Source of the DNA: Candidatus Bathyarchaeota archaeon
GTDB taxonomy: Archaea; Thermoproteota; Bathyarchaeia; 40CM-2-53-6
NCBI GenBank assembly: GCA_005888695.1
Contig: VBBH01000099.1
Coordinates: forward strand, 1 to 15,982
DNA: 15,982 nucleotides
Direction: 5' to 3'
Every line of letters starts with the position of its first letter. Within the stretch, counting starts at the first letter, position 1. Both the position numbers and the translations under genes were made by a program. The notes under the pieces are model-generated. The model saw nothing but the letters and a program-made list of their open reading frames with translations, was not told the origin of the DNA and did not search any database. This document shows, one piece after another, positions 1 through 7,487 of the stretch.

Positions 1-2
1 CA

Positions 3-308
3 TTCGTCTTCATTCCTACAGGCGTGACCATTCAAGATGACGTGTTCATCGCGCCAAACGTGACGTTCACAAATGATAAACATCCGAGATCGCATGGAGA
101 ATGGAAACTTCTCCAGACCCTGGTGAAGAGTCACGCGTCCATCGGGGCAGGCACCACGATAACCCCAGGCGTGACGATCGGAGAGAACGCATTGATCGGA
201 GCAGGATCCGTAGTCACTAAGGACATCCCGGACAATGCTATTGCTATGGGTACCCCCGCTAGGATAGTGGGACATAGACCACGTGTCCAACACAATGGGG
301 ACAAATAG
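3..308 (+). CDS. Hexapeptide-repeat sugar N-acetyltransferase, 5'-truncated
   Basis: Only the last ~101 codons are in the window; the frame is open to the left edge, so the start lies upstream and the internal GTG at 24 is not the true start. The protein shows left-handed beta-helix repeats (for example [13 protein letters not shown] and [26 protein letters not shown]), the FTNDKHPRS loop and the closing [17 protein letters not shown]. This pattern is typical of WbpD/WlbB-like enzymes, which transfer acetyl from acetyl-CoA to the 3-amino group of a UDP-amino sugar, and of related WbbJ-type acyltransferases. The neighbouring glycosyltransferases support a role in making an acetylated amino sugar for a surface glycan. 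The precise substrate is inferred from family resemblance only. The next gene begins 27 nt after its stop. Confidence 0.88.
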   Translation, partial: FVFIPTGVTIQDDVFIAPNVTFTNDKHPRSHGEWKLLQTLVKSHASIGAGTTITPGVTIGENALIGAGSVVTKDIPDNAIAMGTPARIVGHRPRVQHNGDK

Positions 309-335
309 TCAAAGAATACGCGGTCGAAACCATTT

Positions 336-1064
336 TTGAAAAGCATCGTCATAATACCTGTTTTTCGCGAGATCGGAAAGATTGGTAGCGTACTCTCAAA
401 GTTCGAACCTTCGGTCGTGGATCAGATATGCCTCGTGATCGATGATCCAATTCCGAGTATTCTGCAAGAGATAGATGAAGCTCGGAAAACGATCGAGATT
501 CCTGTAACTATTATTGAAAACCCAGTTCGGAAGGGGATCGGGCATGCGATTAGACAGGGTTACTCGTATGCTCTAGCAAACGGGTACGAGCTCGTCGTTG
601 TTATGGCCGGAAATGGCAAAGATGACCCCAGGGAGATACCGAGACTCACAAATCCGATCTTGAAACAGGGTTTCGATTACGTCCAAGGTTCCCGATACGT
701 TAGAGGGGGACGACATGACAAGAATCCGTTCATAAGAAGCGCTTTCGTCCGGATGTTCCCTGTAGTTTGGACGGCTCTGACGGGTGTGAGGTGCAGCGAC
801 GTTACTAACGGATTCAGAGCCTACAAGGCATCGCTTCTCAAGGATCCTAGGGTGAATATCTGGCAGGATTGGCTGGACCGTTACGAGCTCGAATACTATC
901 TCCACTACAAGGCTTTGACGCTCGGTTATCGTTTCATAGAGAGACCAGTTTCGAAGACTTACGCGTTCAGGAATAAGGGAGGATATTCCCACATTTCTCC
1001 GATGCGGGACTGGTGGCAGATTGTGGGACCATTGTTCCTCTTGAAAATGGGAGCTAAGGACTAG
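336..1064 (+). CDS. Family 2 glycosyltransferase (DPM1-like, soluble)
   Basis: A 242-residue GT-A fold protein that transfers a sugar from a nucleotide donor. It opens with the IVIIPVF strand (residues 4-10), has an acidic pair DD at 36-37 after strand 2, and carries MAGNGKDDP at 90-98 where most GT2 enzymes have a DxD-type DADGQHDP motif, so the first metal-binding aspartates are replaced by Ala-Gly-Asn. VQGSRYVRGG (116-125) and SDVTNGFRAYKA (144-155) match the conserved second half of dolichyl-phosphate-sugar synthase-like enzymes. There is no convincing membrane helix; the C-terminus is only mildly hydrophobic. The start is a TTG at 336; no better in-frame ATG lies nearby. It sits between the acetyltransferase and the deacetylase, whose start is 2 nt past this stop, so the genes are probably co-transcribed. 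Donor and acceptor are unknown. Confidence 0.9.
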   Translation: MKSIVIIPVFREIGKIGSVLSKFEPSVVDQICLVIDDPIPSILQEIDEARKTIEIPVTIIENPVRKGIGHAIRQGYSYALANGYELVVVMAGNGKDDPREIPRLTNPILKQGFDYVQGSRYVRGGRHDKNPFIRSAFVRMFPVVWTALTGVRCSDVTNGFRAYKASLLKDPRVNIWQDWLDRYELEYYLHYKALTLGYRFIERPVSKTYAFRNKGGYSHISPMRDWWQIVGPLFLLKMGAKD

Positions 1065-1066
1065 GA

Positions 1067-2623
1067 ATGCCCGCCCCCGCGGACGGCTTTATCGGCCTAG
1101 CCGCTGACCAAAACGAGACAGTCGAAGCTCTCAGGCGTTATGCAGAGTTCTGGAAGATTCCCAATAAGCCCGTCAACAAGATTCCGAGCAAAGATGTAGA
1201 CACGATATTCTGCTCCGGGAGACCAGAGCAAGCGTTCGACGGGAAGAAGGTAGTGATCTCACCAAGTGGCGCGGAAGATGCGGCTAGAATCGCACAGAAT
1301 TACGGTTTGACTGTGACCACGGGGATCCGTATGATCAGCCTCCCGGTTTCCCCAGAAGCACAGGTTTCAATTCAAACTCAAACCTATGATTTCCAAGGCT
1401 CTCAGATAGAATCGGTGATAGCGAGCAAGGGCCACGCGGTCCTATCGAGGATTCGTGGTAGGGACACATATCTTCTCTCAATCGATTTGGTAGGGGCTTA
1501 CAATCAGCTAATGAGCGGTCTTGATGACGAGCCGCATCCACGTTTTCGCTTCGTCACGAAGCTGAGAGGTTCCTACAATCTCATTCCAAGATTCGTCCGT
1601 AACAGGGCTTTTCGAGACCCAGCAGGACTTGAGAAACTACGTGAGGAGACTATCGCTCCAATGGAATGCCTCCGGCTGATATTCCTGGCTAGCATTGTGA
1701 AAGCATCTGGTCGCGCGGTCCCATTTGTCGGGTTCTGGAGGCGAGGGAAAGACTACGCGCTAGCAGTCACACATGATGTGGAAACTAGGGAAGGACTTGA
1801 GAATGGATGCATGAGGCTCTATGATGTTGAACAAAAGCTCCACGTAAGATCCACCTGGAATGTGCCAAGTAATCGTTATCCGCTCTCGAATGACATTCTT
1901 TCCAAGCTTGCTGTTGCTGGCGAGTTAGGCGCGCATGATACACGACATGATGGTCGGCTAGTCCTCGCGAGCTTCGATGCGAAAGTGAAGAGGGTTGGAG
2001 AATGTAGGACGACTCTAGAACAGCTTTCTGGGAAGGAAGTTAGAGGGTTCAGGTCACCACTTCTTCAGCATAGTCAAGAGCTTGTTGAGGCTCTTGGAAA
2101 GGCGGGTTATACTCATGATTCATCGATCCCTTCCTGGGAGATCCTCTCACCGACTTCTCTTGGTCCTCATGGGATCGGAACAGTCTTCCCCTTCATTGCT
2201 TCTGGCATTGTGGAGGTTCCGGTCTCTCTTCCTCAAGACCATCAACTGCTGCGTGTAGTCGGACTGCAAGCCTCTGAAAGTATAGAGTTGCTTCACAAAT
2301 TCTCACACTGGATAAGCTCCCTTGGCGGAGCATGTGTATTGCTTGTCCATCCCGACTATGATTTCGGCCTTCCCGAGAACCAGGATGAATATCGGAAGCT
2401 TCTCGAGGTTTTCACTCAGGATCCAAAATGCGGCACCATGACCCTGGCTGAGATTGCTAGGTGGTGGTCCTACCGAGATAGGGTGTCTTGGAACCTCGAA
2501 AACGGTCGCATGCAGGTTAACATGGCCGATGGACATCTTGGTCCAGTCGCCGATGAAATTCAGGTTAGGCTAGCGACAGATTACGATGACAGGACCGGCT
2601 TGAGAACGGAGCCGATCTCATGA
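1067..2623 (+). CDS. Polysaccharide deacetylase-family protein with large N-terminal extension
   Basis: A 518-residue protein whose middle and C-terminal part (about 230-470) is a NodB-type carbohydrate esterase 4 fold. Motif 1 appears as THDVET (235-240), giving the catalytic and metal-binding aspartate region. Motif 2 is the metal-binding HDTRH (His290, His294). Motif 3 is GFRSP (327-331). HPDYDFG near 428 may supply the late catalytic histidine. Such enzymes remove N- or O-acetyl groups from glycans, and an acetyltransferase in the same cluster makes a sugar modification step plausible. Residues 1-220 precede the catalytic domain and I cannot assign them; they resemble no family I can name. 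No signal peptide is visible, so it may act on the cytoplasmic side or on a lipid-linked intermediate. The ATG at 1067 follows the previous stop by 2 nt, and its TGA overlaps the next ATG. Confidence 0.85.
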   Translation: MPAPADGFIGLAADQNETVEALRRYAEFWKIPNKPVNKIPSKDVDTIFCSGRPEQAFDGKKVVISPSGAEDAARIAQNYGLTVTTGIRMISLPVSPEAQVSIQTQTYDFQGSQIESVIASKGHAVLSRIRGRDTYLLSIDLVGAYNQLMSGLDDEPHPRFRFVTKLRGSYNLIPRFVRNRAFRDPAGLEKLREETIAPMECLRLIFLASIVKASGRAVPFVGFWRRGKDYALAVTHDVETREGLENGCMRLYDVEQKLHVRSTWNVPSNRYPLSNDILSKLAVAGELGAHDTRHDGRLVLASFDAKVKRVGECRTTLEQLSGKEVRGFRSPLLQHSQELVEALGKAGYTHDSSIPSWEILSPTSLGPHGIGTVFPFIASGIVEVPVSLPQDHQLLRVVGLQASESIELLHKFSHWISSLGGACVLLVHPDYDFGLPENQDEYRKLLEVFTQDPKCGTMTLAEIARWWSYRDRVSWNLENGRMQVNMADGHLGPVADEIQVRLATDYDDRTGLRTEPIS

Positions 2624-3804
2624 TTCCACTCACAACCCTTCTCTTGGGTATCTGGTTAGTATTGGCAGGTGTCCACCTTGGACTGCCCTTGTTCTACTTC
2701 ACATGGATGAAGAGGAGAGCATATGGGAAGAGTTACGGGCTGAACATTGTTGGAGATTTTTCGTATCTGCCGAGTGTGACCGTCATCGTTCCAACTTACA
2801 ATGAGGCCACAGTGATCAGTAGGAAGCTGCGTGATATTGCTCAATCCAACTATCCTAAGGACAGATTGGATGTAATCGTGGTTGATGGTGGCTCCACTGA
2901 TAACACAGTAGAAGAGGCATGGAAATCAATCAAATTGGGCGTCGTCAAGGGCGAAGTGTTGGAGGAGGCCGAACGGCAGGGAAAGACAGTGGGCCTCAAT
3001 CGGGGCCTAAAGCATGCCACAGGAGAAATGGTCTGTTTCAGTGATGCTGAGTGTGAGTGGGATAAGGATGCTTTGAGAAATGCTGTCAAGTACTTTTCCG
3101 ATCCTATGATAGGATCCGTCTCGGGAATCCATGAAACCCGGCTTGATCGGAAGGCGTTGAGTGTTAAGGTGGAAGATTCCTATCGTTCCATCTATCGTAT
3201 GCTGAGGATCGCAGAGTCAAAAGTCCACAGCACTCCGGTGGCAGAAGGAGAGATCCAACTGTTCCGGAGGGGACAATTCGTCGAGTTCGACACCAGTATT
3301 GGTGGAGACGATACTTGTGCAGCACTATGCATGGTCGAGAAAGGATTTCGTTCAATAAGCGCGGAGGACGTGATCTTCTACGAGCCTACTCCATTAAGCT
3401 GGAGGGCTAGGTTCAGTCAGAAGGTTAGACGTGGACAACACGTTGTCCAAGCATTCCTAAAGCATCGAGGCCTTGTAAGAAGAAAGGGAATATTCTCGAG
3501 AGTGATCTTTCCCATGGAAATCTTCCTCTACGTAATCAACCCATTACTGTTCCCAGTTTTCTTAGCGACGACGCTCTTCCTCGCCATCATCAGCCTGCCC
3601 TTTGCGGTCTTCGTAGGGATCGCGACCATTCTGGCGTTTCTTATACTGCCACTTTCGAAGGCCGCCCTAACGCACATAACGAACAATCTGACCATGCTCA
3701 TGGCACTCGTGAAGGAGGTCAAAGGTGAGAAGCAGTTGGTTTGGACGAAGATCGAGGAGAACAGGAGCAAGCCTTTGGCCGAGATTCCTGTGGCGACCGG
3801 ATAA
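2620..3804 (+). CDS. Membrane-bound family 2 glycosyltransferase
   Basis: A 394-residue GT2 enzyme of the processive, cellulose-synthase-like layout. One N-terminal helix (about 5-27) precedes the catalytic domain. The catalytic domain has PTYNE (58-62), VDGGS (88-92), SDAE (141-144) as the DxD-equivalent, GGDD (228-231) in the position of the usual GED motif, and QKVRRGQ (267-273) equivalent to the Q/RxxRW acceptor-binding motif but without the Trp. Two or three hydrophobic helices follow (about 297-316 and 318-350). The enzyme should transfer a sugar at the inner face of the membrane, possibly with extrusion or onto a lipid carrier. The ATG overlaps the deacetylase TGA (ATGA), indicating translational coupling. 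The sugar and linkage cannot be read from the sequence. Confidence 0.9.
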   Translation: MIPLTTLLLGIWLVLAGVHLGLPLFYFTWMKRRAYGKSYGLNIVGDFSYLPSVTVIVPTYNEATVISRKLRDIAQSNYPKDRLDVIVVDGGSTDNTVEEAWKSIKLGVVKGEVLEEAERQGKTVGLNRGLKHATGEMVCFSDAECEWDKDALRNAVKYFSDPMIGSVSGIHETRLDRKALSVKVEDSYRSIYRMLRIAESKVHSTPVAEGEIQLFRRGQFVEFDTSIGGDDTCAALCMVEKGFRSISAEDVIFYEPTPLSWRARFSQKVRRGQHVVQAFLKHRGLVRRKGIFSRVIFPMEIFLYVINPLLFPVFLATTLFLAIISLPFAVFVGIATILAFLILPLSKAALTHITNNLTMLMALVKEVKGEKQLVWTKIEENRSKPLAEIPVATG

Positions 3805-3828
3805 GGATCAGCGAGATCAAGATCGATA

Positions 3829-5397
3829 ATGGATAATGGCAGGGGTCAACTCGCAACTGGCTCATTATACCTCTCAATCGATAGCATGCTTGCCGCTGCT
3901 ATCGGCGGTGTCTACTGGATCGTTGTCGCGAAGCTGGCGCCGCCCGGAACGGTTGGTCAGGCCAACATTATAGTTGCATTGGCGGCGGTGTTGATGACGT
4001 TTGCCGGTCTTGGGTTTAATATCGGCGCTTCGAAATTCATCGCCGAACACAACTCTAAACGTGAATATGCCGAGTCGCGGCGAGTCTATTCGAAGACCCT
4101 TGAGGTGACTATTGCCAGCTCTGTTGTCCTCATGATTGGTCTTGTCGTGGCTGCGAGTTACGCGGCCAAGATCACGCTTGGAAATTCGAGCCTAGCTTTT
4201 CTTGTTGTGATTGGTGCGTTGACTCTTCCCTTCCAGGCGATCTTCAAGACCCTCTACGGAGTGTATCAGGGAGCGCACAGGATGGCCTATTGTCTAATAA
4301 TCGATGCGATTTTCCTGTCGCTTCGGTTAACATTGTCCGTAGCATTATTGTTAGCCGGTTATGGAACCCTAGGCATCTTGCTAGGATTCGCGGCGGGATA
4401 CTTAGCGAGCACAATATTTGGAATGGGCTACCTTGCTAGACGGGCAATTCCTCGAGTCCGTGAAATCTCATCAACAGTATCAACGGATTCTTTCCGTAGA
4501 TTGTTTGATTTCTCGATGCCGAACTATGTGGCTGGAATCTTCCTCATCGCGTCAATACAAATTCCGGTTATCTTGCTAGGAGTTTACAGAGGCTCAGCAT
4601 CGGCGGCGTTCTTCAATATAGCCGTCCTCACGAAGTCCATCGTGGTTGCGATATCAGGGTCGATCGGTCTTGCCTTGCTTCCGACGGTTGCTGCGAACAT
4701 TTCAAGGGGCTCCGAGGAGTCCGTTTCCAGCTTGTATAATCTATCGATCCGGTCCTCGATTCTTCTGGCCTCGGTCCCGTCGCTAGTGTTCTTCCTGGCG
4801 CCTGGAGTCGCTTTGACGCTTATCTCGTCTGAATATGCGACTAACGCTTCGTCAGCCCTCCAGATTCTGATGGTTTCCGCAATAGGGACCGTAATCCTTG
4901 GAACATGTACTCAGATGATGAACAGTATTGGACGGCCTCTTACAGCGCTTTATGTTACCGCTGCAAGTTCTCTCGTCGGCCTTGCTGCTTCGGTGGTCAC
5001 GATACCTTTGTGGGGTGTAGAAGGAGCGGCCGCTGCTAGTTTAGTGTCGGGAGTTGCGGGAGCAATCCTAGGAGTAACTTTTCTCTCCTGGGGAGGTCGT
5101 CTCAAGACCGAAATTGCAGCTCTTGCCATGCCACTAATTTCGGTGACTCTAGCTGCGTCGGTCGGTGAATTGGTAATCGTCCGGGGCCTAAGTCCATACC
5201 TCGCTGTCGGTGTGTCACTCTTGGTACTTCTCACCCTATCACTAATCCTCAAGGCACTCACAGTGACTGAGATCGGCTCTATGGTGAAACTTGCGATACA
5301 AACGATCAGCCCAATCATGTCATGGAGGAGACGAGAATCTGATCTGCCGTTGCGGCCTGTCGCTTCTGAAGAGGAGCAGAATCCAACGGTAAGCTGA
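3829..5397 (+). CDS. Wzx-like polysaccharide flippase (MATE/MOP superfamily)
   Basis: A 522-residue protein made almost entirely of alternating hydrophobic helices (I count roughly 12-14), with the N-terminal helix pair and GVYWIVVAKLAPPGTVGQAN loop typical of O-antigen/teichoic acid exporters. The segment after helix 2 (GLGFNIGASKFIAEH) is a conserved feature of these flippases. The hydrophilic C-terminal tail (about 500-522) is charged and probably cytoplasmic. By family it moves lipid-linked oligosaccharides from the cytoplasmic to the outer face of the membrane, which fits its place as last gene of the glycan cluster, 24 nt after the membrane glycosyltransferase. The ATG at 3829 is the first reasonable start. 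A perfect hairpin lies 22 nt downstream of its stop. Confidence 0.92.
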   Translation: MDNGRGQLATGSLYLSIDSMLAAAIGGVYWIVVAKLAPPGTVGQANIIVALAAVLMTFAGLGFNIGASKFIAEHNSKREYAESRRVYSKTLEVTIASSVVLMIGLVVAASYAAKITLGNSSLAFLVVIGALTLPFQAIFKTLYGVYQGAHRMAYCLIIDAIFLSLRLTLSVALLLAGYGTLGILLGFAAGYLASTIFGMGYLARRAIPRVREISSTVSTDSFRRLFDFSMPNYVAGIFLIASIQIPVILLGVYRGSASAAFFNIAVLTKSIVVAISGSIGLALLPTVAANISRGSEESVSSLYNLSIRSSILLASVPSLVFFLAPGVALTLISSEYATNASSALQILMVSAIGTVILGTCTQMMNSIGRPLTALYVTAASSLVGLAASVVTIPLWGVEGAAAASLVSGVAGAILGVTFLSWGGRLKTEIAALAMPLISVTLAASVGELVIVRGLSPYLAVGVSLLVLLTLSLILKALTVTEIGSMVKLAIQTISPIMSWRRRESDLPLRPVASEEEQNPTVS

Positions 5398-5419
5398 AAG
5401 ACTCAATAATTTTTCGTCA

Positions 5420-5438
5420 GGACGAGTGTTACTCGTCC
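5420..5438. terminator. Perfect hairpin between convergent genes, overlapping a stop codon
   Basis: GGACGAGT and ACTCGTCC form an 8-bp perfect stem around a 3-nt GTT loop, followed on the + strand by ATTTTCGG. It lies just after the flippase stop and covers the stop codon of the HIT-like gene on the other strand. A role as transcription stop or mRNA 3'-end element is inferred from position; archaeal terminators more often rely on T-runs alone. Confidence 0.45.
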
Positions 5439-5836
5439 ATTTTCGGATCCTGACCCGGCTCTGCTCGCTGGATATTCAATGTCTTGTTGTCTATGACTAA
5501 TCGTGGTGTCTTAAGGATCTGATCATGGTCCTCTGCAACCGGGTCTATGTCAGAGCAGACACGGTGCCAATGCTCGGGGACCGTTGCATAGGTTGGCTCC
5601 AATATTGCCCAGTACCGTGAGTAATGGAATGCCTTCATGCCTACATTGAATAGCATCATGTATGCCTCGCCAATGGATCGTTCATCGACCGATGGGACAT
5701 GATCCTTGTAGCAAAGCATCAACCGTTCCTTGTGACCCTTCAACCGCTTCGTTCTCGCGAGAACCCAGTTAGGCCATTCACTGATGACTTCGTCCTTGGC
5801 AAGGTTACATAGCGGGCAAGAATCGAGCTTAGACAT
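5429..5836 (-). CDS. Small HIT-like protein with degenerate histidine triad
   Basis: A 135-residue protein. Near the N-terminus it has a CPLC pair (Cys7, Cys10) followed by WPNWVLARTKRLKGHKERLM and LCYKDHV, the layout of HIT-superfamily proteins where a CxxC knuckle precedes the strand leading to the nucleotide-binding core. Near the end, VPEHWHRVCSD (86-96) lies where the HxHxH triad is expected, but the third His is replaced by Val (His89, His91, Val93). Active HIT proteins hydrolyse or transfer nucleotide phosphates; with the triad altered the activity is uncertain. The ATG at 5836 opens the frame; a GGAG lies about 12 nt upstream, an unusually long spacing. Its 3' end converges on the glycan cluster. 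The HIT assignment is my reading of motifs, not a search result; the coding call is firmer than the family call. Confidence 0.7.
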   Translation of the reverse strand: MSKLDSCPLCNLAKDEVISEWPNWVLARTKRLKGHKERLMLCYKDHVPSVDERSIGEAYMMLFNVGMKAFHYSRYWAILEPTYATVPEHWHRVCSDIDPVAEDHDQILKTPRLVIDNKTLNIQRAEPGQDPKMDE

Positions 5837-6164
5837 TCACTTGAGACTCCTTGGTTGTGTTGTAAGATTCGTTGGTCTGTAGTGGGTGCGCCACTGTAGG
5901 ATGTGATGCGAGTATGACCATGCTTTAGAAGGTTCCGAATTTCTGATATTTTCGGAATAGAATTTTCAATCACAATATTTCCATCAATAGATAAGAGCAG
6001 GAACGGATACACTATGGCAAAGATCTACGAAAGACCCGACCCGGACTGGATGACACCTTTGGTTCGATGTTAGCATGTCCGTCTGTCACCGAAAAACTGG
6101 GCATGGTCGAAACTCCATAGACTCAAATTGTCAATGGAATCGTCTACTAAGGGGGTTCTATTTG
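5837..6164. other. Intergenic region between divergent HIT-like and HTH_42 genes
   Basis: These 328 bases separate two divergent genes and should contain both promoters. I see no convincing TATA box. The clearest structure is an inverted repeat at 5933-5957, listed separately. Short open frames exist on both strands but have no ribosome binding site or recognisable protein motif. Confidence 0.6.
5933..5957. promoter_or_regulatory. Inverted repeat, possible operator
   Basis: TTCCGAA (5933-5939) and TTCGGAA (5951-5957) are perfect 7-bp inverted arms separated by 11 nt, lying about 100 nt upstream of the HIT-like start and 208 nt upstream of the HTH_42 start. Arms of this length about 18 bp centre to centre suit a dimeric winged-helix regulator. 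Function is inferred; no regulator is identified. Confidence 0.3.
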
Positions 6165-7430
6165 ATGAACAGTCATCCACTCCCTCTTTCCAAGGCAAAC
6201 CTGCTCGTGATGATGAAGCATCACCTTCTTCGTCCAAGCAGGAAGGGAAGTGTTGTTGGTGTAGCTGACGACCTTTGCGGATTGCACGCCACATCATCCA
6301 TCACACCATACCTTTCATTGTTCAATAGAATCGACGGTTTCTCTCCTGAAGATCTCAATCGGGAACTAAACCTCAAGAGGCTTCAGCGAGTTAGAGCGAT
6401 GCGAGGGACATTATTCCTGGTCTCCCGTGAAATGTTTCCAGTCGTCGCGATAGCGACGAGGGCTTCTGAAGACAAGATACTTCGAGCCCTTTTAAGGTGG
6501 CACATTTCAAACCACGAATTCCAGACTGTTTCAAAAGCTATCCTTTCCACTCTCAATCAGCATTCCAAAACCATAGTTGAGATCAAACGAGACGTCCCAC
6601 GAAAATTCTCGAGAACGATAGCGAGGAAGATGGGATGGAGAGTCATGAAGAGAACCAATGTTGACGAGGTTCTCAATCTTCTGATCCTTCAGGGGAAGAT
6701 CCAGTCTCAAGCGGAGCCTTTGGTGTGGGACGATGTCAAGTGGGATGGTTACGGGCTCAGATTCTTCAGCGCTATCAGAAAAATAACTTACTCGCCGACC
6801 CCGACAGGAACAGATGACATCCTCGATAATAGCGCGAGGACAAAGCTAGTAGAGTCGTACATCAGGAGATACGGTCCCGTTGCCATCGACGATATCGCCT
6901 GGTGGATAGACCTACCCAGAAAGATAGTAGCGAATATAGTGAATAGTATTTCTGATGAACTGTCCAAGGTACGAATCAAAGGCCTAAGACCGGAGTTCCT
7001 CCTTCACAAAGACGAGCTCAGTAGCTTGCAAGAGTTGAACCAAGAACATTCGTCCGTTCACTTTCTTCCTTACGAGGACCCGTATGCGAAAGGCTTCAAG
7101 CTAAGACAGAGACTGATAGCTCATAGTTTTGAACGAATCGCGTACCCTACAGGCGGTGCTCTGCCGACAGTATTAGTGGATGGTAGAATCATTGGAACAT
7201 GGAGCATAACCACCGCAGATCACGTACTGAGGCTCTTGGTCAGGAGATTTGATCCTTTGGAAAGGACCACTCTTGAAAAGGTTCGAGAAGAGGGTCAGCG
7301 TCTTGGAAGATTTCTGACACGAGAAGTGCCGACCGAGGTCACTATCGAAGGCGAGAAACAGTGGCGTCAGATAATTGCGACGAGTCGACCGACATACTAT
7401 CTAACCGGAACACCGAGGCGAAAGGAATAG
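6165..7430 (+). CDS. Winged-helix DNA-binding protein, HTH_42/AlkZ-like family
   Basis: From the ATG at 6165 the protein is 421 residues, the normal size for this family. I prefer this start over the ATG at 6075 because a G-run at 6151-6155 sits at ribosome-binding distance and the family begins close to the SKANLLVMMKHHLL helix. Family landmarks are RVRAMRGTLFLV (75-86), YGPVAIDDIAWWIDLP (236-251), LPYEDPYAKGF (301-311) and PTVLVDGRIIGTW (334-346). Proteins of this group (winged-helix, formerly DUF1006) include the bacterial DNA glycosylases AlkZ and YcaQ that unhook interstrand crosslinks, but many members are uncharacterised. I do not see the QxQ or QxD catalytic motif of AlkZ or YcaQ clearly, so glycosylase activity is open. 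It stands alone, divergent from the HIT-like gene and convergent with the secreted-protein gene. Confidence 0.85.
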   Translation: MNSHPLPLSKANLLVMMKHHLLRPSRKGSVVGVADDLCGLHATSSITPYLSLFNRIDGFSPEDLNRELNLKRLQRVRAMRGTLFLVSREMFPVVAIATRASEDKILRALLRWHISNHEFQTVSKAILSTLNQHSKTIVEIKRDVPRKFSRTIARKMGWRVMKRTNVDEVLNLLILQGKIQSQAEPLVWDDVKWDGYGLRFFSAIRKITYSPTPTGTDDILDNSARTKLVESYIRRYGPVAIDDIAWWIDLPRKIVANIVNSISDELSKVRIKGLRPEFLLHKDELSSLQELNQEHSSVHFLPYEDPYAKGFKLRQRLIAHSFERIAYPTGGALPTVLVDGRIIGTWSITTADHVLRLLVRRFDPLERTTLEKVREEGQRLGRFLTREVPTEVTIEGEKQWRQIIATSRPTYYLTGTPRRKE

Positions 7431-7436
7431 ACTGCT

Positions 7437-7456
7437 AACAAGAAGAAACAAAAAGA
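7437..7456 (-). terminator. T-rich terminator of the secreted-protein gene
   Basis: On the minus strand, about 30 nt past the stop of the secreted-protein gene, the run CTTTTTGTTTCTTCTTGTT is strongly T-rich, the usual archaeal intrinsic termination signal. It lies within the 57-nt gap to the convergent HTH_42 gene. Confidence 0.5.
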
Positions 7457-7487
7457 GGAGGGGTACGCGCTTGATACGCGCCTGTTT

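Noticed and set aside
5740..6012. 90-codon open frame on the - strand over the start of the HIT-like gene
   Set aside because: It overlaps the start of the better-supported HIT-like gene in another frame and has no domain features.
6075..6164. Upstream ATG giving a 451-residue HTH_42 protein
   Set aside because: The extra 30 residues lack family similarity, and the ATG at 6165 has a G-rich ribosome-binding site.
7463..7482. TACGCGC repeated twice near the end of the secreted-protein gene
   Set aside because: Two short direct copies four bases apart, mostly GCGC; no inverted or extended structure to support function.
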